This document shows, piece after piece, positions 44,664 to 56,188 of a stretch of 64,000 nucleotides of DNA (the first letter of the stretch is position 1; each line of letters begins with the position of its first letter). The stretch is taken from assembly GCF_012489685.1 (NCBI RefSeq), contig NC_080043.1, forward strand, positions 54,024,289 to 54,088,288, read 5' to 3'. Source of the stretch: Lotus japonicus. Lineage: Eukaryota; Streptophyta; Magnoliopsida; Fabales; Fabaceae. Below the pieces are notes generated by a model. That model worked only from the letters and a program-made list of their open reading frames with translations, was not told the origin of the DNA and did no database searches. The position numbers and the translations under genes were made by a program.

Positions 44664-45889
44664 AGTGGACATTCTGGAAGGGAGTTGAAGTATTCTTCAT
44701 AGTCGACTTCAAGCCCTTGCTCCCTCAGGAAGTTAACATACTCCTGAATTGCTTCTAGAGCATCTAGCTTTGTCCAGAGAGGATAATCATCAATGGAGAT
44801 CTTCTTTTGAATAATTTGCTCCTAAGACTCATCAGAAGGAGCAACAACCACAGTTGTCACCAACTTCATCTTCCTCAAATTCTTCACATTGAATGTATCT
44901 CCAGAAGTAGCATTCAGGTCCTTTGTGCACCCAACATCAATCAGATCTTGGACAAGTCCACTCTCCACAAATATGTCAAAGAGGATTTTCCCAAAGGGAA
45001 TGTAGTTGATGGCGGTCTTCTTCTCGCCACTTGTGGTTCTGGACTTCCTGATGCACTCCTTCAGATATGTGAAGATGAAGAATGGTAGGCACAACTTATT
45101 TTTCTCCTTGATAAGAAAAATCATCAACTTCTAGGTGGCGTTGATGTAGTCAAAAGAACTTGTCAGAGTTCTGGGGTTGATGTAGGAGAGGATGATCTTA
45201 TGCCATACCCTCAGAGTTGGACGGAGATCGCTTGACTTATACTCCGTCTTGTTCTTCTCCTAGTTGACAAATAGTTATGGGTTAACTGTGGACCTAATCC
45301 TGGACATTATGTTGTCCACATTCACGAATCGCCTTCCATCAACAAGCTTCATTCCCAGAAGAAGGGAAATAGACTTCTCAGAGATGACGATCTTCCTTCC
45401 CAGGACGTGTGAGACCACATGATAGTCATCACACTCAGCGTGCTTCCAGAATTCCTTGACCAACTTCTCATAGATTGGTCCAGTCAGCCTGTCAAAGTAA
45501 CATTTCCATCCTTGAGCTTCCATCTCAGGACGAATGTCGATGCCATTAGCAGCTATATTCTCAAAGTCCACCCTTAGTTCCTTAAGAACAGTAAGTTCTT
45601 CAACCTTGAACGTGCAGTGGACAACAGCAGTCCTTTCAGTGATTGGAATCACTTTCTCTTGTTCTTCCATGTCAATCTCCTCTTGTTGTTGCTCTGGTTG
45701 TTGTTCTTGAATTTTGGGTTGAACGTTGCCCCTTGGTGCAGATTTCCTGGTGGGAAGTCCAACAACCATTGCTGGAAACCTAGAAGTTCCTTCAGCGACA
45801 GCCTTTTCTGCCTGTTCTCTAGCCGTGTGTTCAGCAAAATGCTCAAGTGCAGCTTGTTCTTGAGGATCGGAGGAGTTGAATTGAGACAT
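44664..45889 (-). pseudogene. Extra sense ORF of the second SIRE copy, N-terminal part
   Basis: The likely start is ATG 45889 (MSQFNSSDPQEQAALEHFAE), since the upstream codons of the longer frame run into a CT-rich leader. The frame stays open to 45275 and contains RKIVISEKSISLLLGMKLVD and IYEKLVKEFWKHAECDD, the same plant transposon protein domain as the copy at 5840-8598. Further pieces at 44822-45127 (MIFLIKEKNKLCLPFFIFTY) continue the protein with breaks. It is cut at 44664 by an LTR insertion. Confidence 0.78.
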
Positions 45890-46379
45890 GATGAAGGCTT
45901 TTGGTAAAGAGGGATGAAGAACAAGAGAGAGAACGGAGAGAATTTGAAAACACTTAGAGTTTTGAAAGCTTGTGTGAATGAGTGAAGTGATGGGAACGTG
46001 TGTGCGAACGTGGGTAAATAGTGGTTTTGAAAGGTAACCGTTGAGTAGTTGAAAAACCAAAAGGTAAAAATCAACGGCCAAAAATTAATGTAGTAATAAT
46101 AAACAATCACAGCTTCTAACGTGCGGTGGAGAATTAAGTAGGCGTGATCATTACAACAGAAGTTCCCAAGAAGCACAAGGAACGAGGCATCAGAATAAAC
46201 TGACACGCGTTTATTGTTTTATCTTAGAAGGACTACCAATGGGTACTTATCTTCTGATTGAGTTACCTTCTGAACTAGACATCTTCTGATGAAAGGCAGA
46301 AGTATCATAGTCAGAGGTTCTGAACAAATCTTCACGCTGGACAAAAATCCATGTTCTGATTTTCAAGAATAAACTTAAA

Positions 46380-48101
46380 TCTATCTTCTGCTAAGAGCTT
46401 TGTGAAAATATCTGCCCATTGATGGTCAGTATCCACAAACTTCAGAAGAAGTACGCCCTTCTGAACATAATCTCTAATAAAATGATACTTTACCTCAATG
46501 TGAAAATATCTGCCCAGTGTAAGATATGATTCTCACTTAGAGAAATAGCAGCAGTGTTGTCACAATAAACTGGAATGTTGCTCTCGAAGATTTGATAATC
46601 TTCTAGCTGATGTTTGATCCAGAGCATATGAGTGCTACAAATGGCAGCTGAGACATATTCTGCTTCTGTAGTAGATAGTGCAATTGTAGATTGCCTCTTG
46701 CTTGCCCATGAGACTAAGTTACTTCCCATAAATTGACAATTGCTAGAAGTACTTTTCCTTTCAGTTCTATCTCCAGCATAATCAGCATCACAATAACCTA
46801 AAAGCTTATACTCTCATGTTTTCTTGTACATCAAGCCTAGGTTAGTGGTGCTTTTCAGATATTTGAGAATTCTCTTAACAACAGTTAAGTGAGTTTCTCT
46901 AGGATCTGATTGAAAACGAGCACATAAATGTACACTAAACATAATATCTTGCCTGGATGGAGTCACATAGAGAAGATAGTCTATCATACTACGATAGAGC
47001 TTCTTATAAACCTTTGAGCTTGTATCTTCTTTTTCCAGAATGCATGTAGGATGCATTGGTGTCTTGGCTGGGGTACATTCTGACATGTTGAACTTCTTCA
47101 TAAGTTCTTTAGTATATGTACTTTGGTGAATGTACGTTGCTTCTGATTGTTGATCTACTTGAATTCCCAGAAAATATTTGAGTTCTCCCATCGTACTCAT
47201 TTCAAATTCAGCTTGCATTAACTTGGAAAATTCCTTGCAAAGAGAGGGATTAGTAGAGCCAAATATAATATTATCAACATAAATTTCCACAATCAGAATA
47301 TCATCTTTGTAAGATTTGCAAAAGAGAGTTTGTATCAACTTTACCCGTTACAAACTCATTTTCCAGAAGGAATGAGCTGAGTCTCTCATACAATGCTCTT
47401 GGAGCTTGCTTTAATCCATAGAGAGACTTCTTTAAATTGAAGACATGTAAGGTTGTTTGGCATCTTCAAACCTAGGAGGTTGAGGAACATACACTTCTTC
47501 AGAAATGTAGCCGTTGAGGAAGACACTTTTAACATCCATTTGATGAAGAAATAATATTGTGATTCATAGAGAATGAAATCAACAACCTTATAGCTTCTAA
47601 CCTTGCTACAAGAGCAAAGGTCTCAGTGTAGTCAATGCCTTCTTGTTGACTGTAGCCTTGTGCAACAAGTCTTGCCTTGTTTCTGACCACATCTCCCTTC
47701 TCATTGAGTTTGTTTCTGAACACCCATTTGATTCCTATGATGTGAACATCTTTGGGTTTCTGGACAAGATTCCAAACATCCTTCTTGGTGAATTGATTTA
47801 GTTATTCTTCCATTGCCAGAATCCAATCTTTGTCTTGAAGAGCTTGATCAATGGAAGTTGGCTCAATTAGAGAGACCAAACCCTTTAAGCTTAGAAGAGT
47901 CTCTTCAGAAGGTTTGAAGGCTGATCTGTTTCTGACTGGCTCATCTTTATTTCTTAGAATCAATTCTTCAGGATGAAAAGCTATTACTGTACTCTTCTTC
48001 TGACGAGGTGGATCAGAAGTTGTAGACGCATCTTCTGATGTGGTTGCTTCTGGTTCAGCAACTTCTGAATCTTTGCCCTTATCTGAAATGGTTATGCTCA
48101 T
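46380..48101 (-). pseudogene. SIRE reverse transcriptase and RNase H, broken
   Basis: Pieces: 48101-47802 (region before RT, LKGLVSLIEPTSIDQALQDK), 47723-47529 ([20 protein letters not shown]), 47338-46814 (IYVDNIIFGSTN, where the catalytic YVDD box has become YVDN), and 46729-46490 (RNase H, STIALSTTEAEYVSAAICST). Frameshifts separate them. The YVDD change alone would remove polymerase activity. Confidence 0.85.
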
Positions 48102-48340
48102 ATCTGCAAACTTTTCAGCTAGCTTCGACTTGTCTGAGTCAAGCTTATCATCAAATCTAACATGAATAGATTCTTCAATAGTTTCAGATTCAATAGTATA
48201 AACTCTTTTTAACCCTTAGAACGATCAGAATATCCTAGCAGATAACATTTCAATGACTTAGAATCAAATTTATGCAATCTATCCTTAGTATTCAACATGT
48301 AGCAAACACAACCAAAAGGATGAAAGTGAGAAATGTTCAG

Positions 48341-48979
48341 CTATATATTCTTCCACAATTCATAAGGAGTCTTATTCATAATTGGTCTTATAGAGATTGT
48401 ATTCTGAATGTAACACGCTGTGCTCACTGCCTCTGCCCAGAAGTGCTTTGCCATGTCAGTTTCTTGGATCATGGTTCTAGTCATCTCTTGAAGGGTTCTA
48501 TTTTTCCTTTCTACTACCCCATTTTGTTGAGGAGTTTTGGGACAAGAGAAATCATGTGATATCCCATAGGTATCAAAGATATTCTCAAATTCCTCATTCT
48601 CAAACTCCCCACCATGATCACTTCTGACTCGGACAATCTTGCAACCTTTCTCATTTTGCACTTGGGCAACAAAGGTAGAAAACACAGAGTGAGACTTATC
48701 CTTGCGTCTCAAGAATTTTACCCATGTACAGCGGCTATAGTCGTCAACGATGACCATCCCATATTTCTTGTCACCTATAGACTCAGTTTTCACTGGCCCA
48801 AATAGGTCTATATGCAGAAGTTCTAATATCCTTGAGGTGGAAACAACATTCTTTGCCTTAAAGGGGACCTTTGTAAATTTGCCCTTCTGACATGCTTCAC
48901 AAAGAGCATCTAAAGAATACTTCAGAGTGGGTAAGCCCCTGACAAGGTCAAGCTTACTTAGCAGATAAATCTTTCTCAT
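48341..48979 (-). pseudogene. SIRE integrase core
   Basis: A 212-codon frame holds the integrase catalytic core: LHIDLFGPV (first Asp), VIVDDYSRCTWVKFL, RSDHGGEFENEEF (second Asp) and TPQQNGVVERKNRTLQEM (Glu). The HHCC-type zinc region lies upstream (ACQKGKFTKVPF). All three DDE residues are visible. The frame ends at 48341 in KNI, after which stops and shifts follow, so it is disconnected from RT. Confidence 0.88.
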
Positions 48980-49069
48980 GCTAGCATGCCCTAACCGTCT
49001 ATGACATACCCATTGCTCTTCATTAATAGAGAGAAGGCACTTTACTTTCTAACTTTCCAACTTAGATAA

Positions 49070-49372
49070 TCAAATCTTGTAAATGTTGTTCCTCCTCTTA
49101 CTATTGAACAGGACAGAGCCATCAATTTGACTTACAGCCTTACAGGACTTTTGATTAAAAATAATGTCATAACCCTTGTCAGCGAATTGACTTATTGACA
49201 ATAAGTTATGCATTAAACCATCAACTAATAACATAATATCAATGCATGGACTCTTACCAACTCCTATGGTTCCAGAACCAACGATCTTACCCTTCTCGTT
49301 GCCTTCAAAACCAATTTCACATCCAGAACCAACGATCTTATCCTTGTTCTGCTTGAAGCGCCTTGGCCTTTT
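49070..49372 (-). pseudogene. SIRE pre-integrase segment fused to gag C-terminus by deletion
   Basis: The minus strand reads from a Lys/Ala-rich gag C-terminus (AAGGCCAAGGCGCTTCAAGC) straight into KDKIVGSGCEIGFEGNEKGK and LLVDGLMHNLLSISQFADKG, the pre-integrase region. The zinc knuckle and protease are missing at the join. The same join occurs in the forward arm at about 49660-49690. Confidence 0.75.
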
Positions 49373-49680
49373 CAATAGTAAGTGATATGTTTTCCAGATT
49401 CCAGATGATCATTGATGGGATTAGAGTGCTCAACAATGACTATACAACTGCTGATCATGCCAAAAGAATCCTCAAAGGCCTTCATGAAAAATGGATGCCC
49501 TTGGGGACTTCTTTGAAGTTATCTAGGGATATTAACAAGATAAGTTTGGAGGAACTTATCAGCATCCTGAAAAGTCATAAGATAGATCGTGCTGACCATG
49601 TAGCTCAGAAGAAGAAAAAATCCATAGCTCTGAAGGCAAAATCTGAAAAGGCCAAGGCGCTTCAAGCTGAACAAGGATAA
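49373..49680 (+). pseudogene. SIRE gag fragment
   Basis: The frame reads SDMFSRFQMIIDGIRVLNND, then HAKRILKGLHEKWMPLGTSL and a Lys-rich tail ending KAKALQAEQG. It corresponds to the gag part at 12203-12400 of the first SIRE copy. The N-terminus is absent at the head-to-head junction. Confidence 0.8.
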
Positions 49681-50142
49681 GATCGTTGGTTCTGGATGTG
49701 AAGTTGGTTTTGGAGGCAACGAGAAGGGTAAGATCGTTGGTTCTAGAACCATTGGAGTTGGTAAGAGTCCATGCATTTATAATGTGTTATTAGTTGATGG
49801 TTTAATGCATAACTTATTGTCAATAAGTCAATTTGCTGACAAGGGTTATGACATTATTTTCAATCAAAAGTCCTGTAGGGTTGTAAGTCAGATTGATGGC
49901 TCTGTTCTATTCAATAGCAAGATCAATGGGTATGGCACAGACGGTTAGGGCATGCTAGAATGAGAAAGATTTCTCAGCTAAGTAAGCTTTACCTTGTCAG
50001 GGACTTACCCACTCTGAAGTATCAGATGCTCTTTCTGAAGCATGTCAGAAGGGAAAATTTACAAAGGTCCCCCTTAAAGGCAAAGAATGTGGTTTCCACC
50101 TCAAGGCCATTAGAACTTCTGCATATTAACCTATTTTGACCA

Positions 50143-50694
50143 GTGAAAACTGAGTCTATAGGTGGCAAGAAATATGGGATGGTCATCGTTGACGACTATA
50201 GCCGCTGTACATGGGTAAAATTCTTGAGACGCAAGGATGAGTCTCACTTTGTGTTTTCTACCTTTGTTGCCCAAGTGCAAAATGAGAAAGGTTGCAAGAT
50301 TGTCCGAGTCAGAAGTGATCATCGTGGGAATATCTTTGATACCTATGGGATATCACATGATTTCTCTTGTCCCAAAAAACCTCAATAAAATGGGGTAGTA
50401 TAAAGGAAAAATAGAACCCTTCAAGAGATGGCTAGAACCATGATCCAAGAAACTGACATGGAAAAGCACTTCTGGGCAAAGGCAGTGAGCGCAACGTGTT
50501 ACATTCAGAATAAAATCTCCATAAGACCAATTTTGAATAAGACTCCTTACGAGTTGTGGAAGAATATAAAGCCTCACATTTCTTACTTTCATCCTTTTGA
50601 TTGTATTTGCTATATGTTGAATACTAAGGATAGATTGCATAAATTTGATTCTAAGTCATTGAAATGTTATCTGCTTGGATATTCTTCGTTCTAA
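50143..50694 (+). pseudogene. SIRE integrase core, second copy
   Basis: It is readable as KKYGMVIVDDYSRCTWVKFL and CKIVRVRSDHRG; the Gly-Gly-Glu-Phe stretch is deleted, so the frame jumps to NIFDTYGIS. A TAA follows PKKPQ, then coding similarity resumes (MARTMIQETDMEKHFWAKAV). It is the inverted partner of 48341-48979 but with more damage. Confidence 0.8.
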
Positions 50695-50953
50695 GGGTTA
50701 TAGAGTTTATAATATTGAATCTAAAACTATTGAAGAATCTATTCATGTTAGATTTGATGATAAGCTTGACTCTGACAAGTTAAAGCTAGCTGAATAGTTT
50801 GCAGATATGAGCATAACCATTTCAGACAAGGGCGAAGATTTAGAAGTTGTTGAACCAGAAGCAACTACATCAGAAGATGTTGCTACAACTTCTGATCCAC
50901 CTCGTCAGAAGAAGAGTAGAGTAACTTCTCATCCTAAAGAATTGATTCGGGGA

Positions 50954-52900
50954 AACCCAAAGATGATCACGTCATAGGAACCTCTTCCTCTCCTCCAGAG
51001 GAAGAGGAAGTGGAAAATCCAGAGGTAAGAATGTTTCTTTACATCAAACTGGGTCATCTACCCTAAACCAATCAAAGTTATCCACCCAATTTGCCCAATT
51101 CAAACAAACTAAGGAAGACTATGCCTTCCCAATCCAAACCCTTCAGGCCTTCCAAGAACAAGGTCTAACCACACTTCCAAAAAAGACTTGGGCTAGCATT
51201 GTAGCTGATGATAGTGACCAAGACCTACCATCACTCCAAACAATAATCCAAACCCAGAAATCCCAAGTCATTCAAGTCCAGTCCAGACCAATCCAATCAA
51301 CCCTTCCCAGACAAGAATACCTCAAAAAGTCAAACTCCAAATTTATCATATTGGTCGAACCAGAATATTGGGATCAGACTAATGGTGAGCTCGTAGCCGT
51401 TAAAACAGCTTCAAAATTTTTTCCAACATCAAGCCACCTTGAACCAATCAGCCACAACAAAACCCAAAACTTCTCTAAGTTTATTCTTGTAGATACAGAT
51501 AGTGTGGAAATCAAAAATTTTAGTGATAAGAATGATGAATCCCTAATAACCCATTCAACTTTCCAAATCCTGAGAGTTCTTAAACCTTCAGACTTTGGTA
51601 ACAACCCCAACATGACCAAGAAATTCTCCAAGAACTTCGACCCAATAGGTTTTAATTATTGGGACTATGTCAGAGCTATGGAAAATACCATCCTAGGCTT
51701 CCAAAATAAGAATCTTAAGCATTCCTGGCTTATCTATTTCAAGAAAGCCACCAATTACTCTTTTCCAAATTGGTTCCACTCTTGGTGGGATTTTTTTGGA
51801 CCTACAAATGATATCTTCCCCCCCGAAGTACTGGAGGGATTCAAACTATTTTCAAAAAATTGGAATAAGGATTTAAACAACTATCCGGTTAGTTTAGATT
51901 TTTATACAATCTTTTCGCTGTCTTAGATTTTTGCATGGCAGTACTTTATTAAAACCAAGAATCTTCCTGAGCTCCACAAACAGGCCTCAATCAAATGGTG
52001 GAAAAGCTTTGATGCTTCGATGGTTTCAAAAGAAAATATCAATCTTTGGTTTAGATCAAATCAGAAATATCTGAATCATTCAAGTCCTCAATCTTGCCTC
52101 CTGCTCAACCAGAAGGCTCACATCACTGCAGCACTCGCAGGTGCCTCTTTGGAGGAAGGTTTATTAAAGAGCCTCCAAAAGAATTCAAAAGATAATCAAG
52201 CATCTTCTTCAAAGGACCCTTTGCAGAAAAAAGAAAAGCATCGGATTCCCTCTCAATCAGAATCTTACTCCAGTTTTGTCCCAGACAGCCTGGAAGACAG
52301 TGAAGATGAACTTGTTTGATTTTCAACTCAATAATTGTACTTTTCACTGTAGTTAGTACCGAACAGTTCCTGTCCATAACCGGAACTCTTCAAACAGTGC
52401 TCGTATTTTTTCTATAAATAGGGAGTCCCTCTTATGTTAAGGGACACACTTTAGACAGAGAGATAGTCAGATCCTAGAGAGATAAACTGTAAGTCTTATC
52501 TTTTCTTGCATTCTCTTTCCAATCCGTTTCAGTTATTCAATCTGTTTCTGTAACTTCAATCCTTTTCAGTTTTCAATAATAACAATCTTCTGCAATCTTG
52601 TTTAATGGACGACTAAGCCTCTTGTTTTATTTTATTATGTAAATGGAAGGTTGAGCCTCCTTTTAATTTATTTATTTACTGCGCTTTTATTATTCCAGTT
52701 AATTTATTGTTTCTACAGTCTGGCTGCATCCTACTTCTCTTACCAGCTTTAATTCAAATCCCCTAAATCTGCTTCTGAACCCCTCAATGGAAGGCTGAGC
52801 CTCCTTTGAGAGATAAAATCTATGTTTGTATAGTTGGCTTGTTCCATCATTTGTTGATTGATATATATATATAAATGCTTGCATTTCAGTAAAGTTTGCA
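50954..52900 (+). pseudogene. Caulimovirid-like (endogenous pararetrovirus) segment, tentative
   Basis: After the SIRE arm ends, a different coding region begins. It is open in pieces at about 51050-51926 and 51927-52319, interrupted by a TAG at 51924-51926 and disturbed near its start. The wording is aromatic-rich (FPNWFHSWWDFFG, then DIFPPEVLEGF) followed by an Ala-rich and Ser/Lys-rich tail ending in acidic residues. I associate this pattern with the region before the polymerase in plant caulimovirid polyproteins, but no RT or movement motif is present to prove it. Behind the stop at 52317-52319 lie a TATA box (52413-52420) and a leader-like region with three AATGGAAGGxTGAGCCTCC-type repeats. 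A retrotransposon origin is the alternative. Confidence 0.4.
52413..52420 (+). promoter_or_regulatory. TATA box in the caulimovirid-like segment
   Basis: TATAAATA in the context TTCTATAAATAGGG, about 95 bases after the preceding stop. It is followed at 52426-52446 by a short hairpin (GTCCCT/AGGGAC). The layout fits a viral or LTR promoter. Whether it is active is unknown. Confidence 0.45.
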
Positions 52901-53483
52901 CTCTTTCATGCTTTGCTTCTGATTACCTAATCAGGGGGAGTACGTGCTTCTCTTTTATTCTAAGTTTTTCACGTTTCATCTTTTTGATTATGACAAAAAA
53001 GGGGAGTATAATACATAAATAAATAACTGGTTTTCTTTCTGATTTTGATTTAAGAAAATTTCTCTAGAGAACTAATGATTCAATTGTGTAACCTCTATAG
53101 ACCTTCTCTGAAGCAATGCACAGAATACATTTCACCTATTCTGAAGTAATCAATTACTCCGATAAATTTATAGTCTGAATTATTCATAATGTTTATATCA
53201 TATGTCAAACTATTCATGTATCACACTGGTTGACATAACTCTGATCACTATCTCTAATTTAGCTTAGAATCTAGACTATTCTAACGATTTTATTAAGTCA
53301 TAGATCCATGGGGAGCTTAGCTCAGAATCAAGCTCTAGACTTGGATTCAAAAGGAGCTAAATAAACTATACACATCAGGATAAGTTTAATTCTGATACCC
53401 TAAACTCTTAGTGTACTTAGTTTATTATTTAAGAATTGTTCATCAAAATACATGGTTTTGTCATCATCAAAAAAAGGGGAGAT
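52901..53483 (+). other. SIRE 3' untranslated region and polypurine tract, forward
   Basis: Forward-oriented counterpart of 4433-4980. It contains ATCAGGGGGAGTA, ACAAAAAAGGGGAGTA and, directly before the LTR, AAAAAAAGGGGAGAT (about 53469-53483). The antisense ORF region of the first SIRE copy is not present here. Confidence 0.75.
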
Positions 53484-54673
53484 TGTAAAACCAAGATTTG
53501 GTCAGGTTGTACAACTCTAGGTTTTGATGATAACAAGTTTATATTTGTGTGTCAACAATTATGGTACTCTAATGTTTGTCTTTTAAGTGTGTTTGACAAA
53601 CAGGTTCTAACTCTGACCCAAAGATGTACATCAGAAGTTCAAGACCAAAGAGTAACCAATGAAATGCTTCTGCAATCACTACGTTCTTCTGAATGGTAGT
53701 AAATGCTTCAGATGTTCTGAAGATTAAAGCTCTGATGTGGGCTCTGAAGATTCAAGTGTTGAAGTTCTGAGTGAACGGTCCAGAAGCTGAGACTTGAAGA
53801 TTCTGAAGTCCAAGAGTAAGCTGGCTCTCAAGACCAAAGTACTTCCAATTCTGAAGACCAGATGTTCAGAGTGAACAGTCCAGAAGCAGAAGTTCTGAAG
53901 GTCAGAGGATCCAAGCTTCCTTCTGATTCTGATCACATTGCTTCACAAGTTCCAACATGAAGCGTCGCCAAGATCAGAAGTCAACTAGGCTAAGGCAATG
54001 TCATTGTCAATAGTACAAAAGCAAGTATACTATTCTAACTGCCTTACTTACGACGTTCAGCCACAACAGGTTCTGCAATTTCCAGAATTGCCCTCCAACG
54101 GATAGAATCATTCAAACGAATACAACACTACACCTTGGAGTATAAATAGGCTGACGAGAGAAGAAAATTATAAAAAACTATTGAGCAATTCAAGTGAAAA
54201 CCTTCAAGCAAAATACCTTAGCAATATTTTCTTCATTGTTCTTATTGTGTTTACCTCTGCTTGTTTAGAAGCAATTCTTTGTAAACCCAAAGTTTCTAAA
54301 AATTGTTTGTAGTTCCTTGAGAGACCAGTGAGGTCAGATTTCTTGAGAAGACTAAGACAAGTGAGTCTTAGTGTTGCTAGTTCACAGGTTGTTAGTCATT
54401 GAGCAAGGTGTGCTATTGCAGTTGTAACAATCTTTGAATAGTGGATTTCCTTCATTCTAAGAAGGAATAAATCACCTTAACAGGTGGACTAAATTAGCTT
54501 GAGGGATTTATCAAGTGAACCATGATAAAAACTTGTGTTCTTTTCTCTATCCTTTATCTCTTGCACCATGTGTTCTTCATACCGAAAAGATTCACCAAAA
54601 TCTTAGAGGAAAAGTTCTAAAACTTCAAAACCCTATTCAACCCCCCCCCCTTCTAGTGTTTTTCATAGCTTCA
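53484..54673 (+). repeat. SIRE 3' LTR, forward
   Basis: This 1190-bp LTR begins TGTAAAACCAAG and ends TTTTTCATAGCTTCA. It is recognisably the same family as 3188-4432 but clearly diverged, with CTGAAGxTCxGA-type repeats between 53700 and 53920. A poly-C run lies at 54640-54650. It has no partner LTR in the expected place upstream. Confidence 0.85.
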
Positions 54674-55660
54674 GAGACAACTTTACCCTCATCCTCTAGA
54701 ATGTTCACGGCCAGCCCAAGCCCTAGGGGCCAAAATTCTAAATTTTTCCTTTTTGATTAATTGCTTAAAACTCCCCCTTAAATCATGCTTTGATCCCTTT
54801 TCTAATTACCATTAAAACCAATACTTTTAAAAGTTCAAAACTGAATCCCCAAGGTTTCTAATCAGATTGAAAAGCTCCTCAAAAGGTTTTAAAAATTCCA
54901 ATTCAGGTCCTCCATTAATGAGAGTCAAAGGAACCCATCCCTTAAATCACTCCTTTCATAAAATCCTAGCTAAGAAAGGAAATAACTTGCACAAGTCTCA
55001 TTTTTCCTTCTCCTCCAAGTCTTGGCCGCCCACCACCTTCACAATGCTCATATTTTCTCCAAAAAAGTTTAAAAATAATAATTTAAATAAACCCGAAAAG
55101 AATTAATGCATTAATTACACAATTTCCCTTCTTAATGCATCAAATCTTCAAATTTGAATTCAAAAACCTTATTAATGATTTTGACTCCAAAATTTCATGC
55201 ATCACTCCCATACTGCCTCAAAAATATTTTTCGAAATTAATGATTTAATAAACCATAGTTTAAAAATAATTAAATACATTTTATTTAAATAAAAACTTAT
55301 TTTATTTAAATAAAGCCCTCAAAAATAAAAGAAAGTAATATTCCCTCATGAAATATCCTTAGAATCATGCCCAGAACCTTCCCATAAGGTGTGGCCCAGG
55401 AAAATGTTCTTGCCGACTCGATTCGCCAACCCATCGCCGTTGTCGGGTCGATTTTGACCTAAAAGCCGTTATTGCAGAACCCTAGCAATATTACAATCAA
55501 AACGACCGTAATGACGAGTACATCGTCTTCTAGATATTAATAAGGTCTAATAAAGTAATTTCCCTTTCTAAAGACATAATATCACATAGAACACAAATAA
55601 CTCACATGATATTATTCAATATTATTATTAAAATAATATGCCCTAAAACCAAGTCTTACA
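54674..55660 (-). mobile_element. Fragment of a TGTAAGAC-type LTR, inserted in Copia pol
   Basis: On the minus strand it begins TGTAAGACTTGGTTTTAGGG at 55660 and is cut at 54673/54674 by the SIRE LTR end. It interrupts a Copia RNase H frame at 55660/55661 (AEYIAAGC). The region is AT-rich and non-coding. ORFs at 54515-55106 are not recognisable proteins. Confidence 0.65.
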
Positions 55661-56188
55661 CCCTGCTGCAATATACTCAGCTTCTGCAGTATATAGAGAA
55701 ACACAATTTTTCTTCTTGCTAGACCATGATATCAAGTTATTTCCCAAAAAAGAAACATCCACCTGATGTCCTCTTTCTATCATAAGCACTTCCAGCCCCA
55801 TTTGAATCACAATATCCTCTACCAATTCAGAGTTAGCATCATGAGTATACAAAATACCGTAATCACTTGTTCCACTGATTTATTTTAAGATTCTCTTCAC
55901 TTGCATAAGGTGACTAGTCTTGGGTTCAGCTTGATATCTAGCACATACTCCTACAACAAAGGTGATGTTAGGTCTTCTTGCAGTAAGATACAATAGACTT
56001 CCAATCATGCTTCAATACCAAATTTGATCAACATCAATACCTTTATCATCTTTAGTCAATTTCACATGAGTAGCAGTTGGTGTTCTTTTATGACTAGCAT
56101 TTTCAAGACCAAATTTCTTGACTTTGTTCTTGGCATACTTACTCTGAGAGATAAAGGTAGCAAACTTTGCTTTCTCTCTTATTGTAAT
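55661..56188 (-). pseudogene. Copia reverse transcriptase end and RNase H fragment
   Basis: The minus strand reads, with frame changes, KYAKNKVKKFGLENA, a region with SMIGSLLYLTARRPN, then HDANSELVED and SWSSKKKNCVSLYTAEAEYI. These are the RT thumb-to-RNase H border and the RNase H start of a Ty1/Copia element different from the SIRE copies. It is bounded by an LTR insertion at 55660 and a Cassandra LTR at 56189. Confidence 0.78.

Larger units (their letters stand above)
44664..49372 (-). mobile_element. Broken SIRE-type element, reverse arm
   Basis: A second SIRE copy runs in reverse from the extra ORF (44664-46081) through RNase H and RT (46380-48101), integrase (48341-48979) and the pre-integrase region (49070-49375). 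It has no LTR on either side. It ends head to head with a forward-oriented piece of the same family at about 49372. It retains the integrase that the copy at 3188-14086 lacks. Confidence 0.85.
49373..50953 (+). mobile_element. Broken SIRE-type element, forward arm
   Basis: This forward copy contains a gag piece (49373-49680), the pre-integrase segment (49690-49950, broken), integrase (50143-50694, broken) and the region before RT (50809-50976). From about 49645 to 50953 it is an inverted repeat of about 48100-49366. It stops near 50953, where caulimovirid-like sequence begins. Confidence 0.82.
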
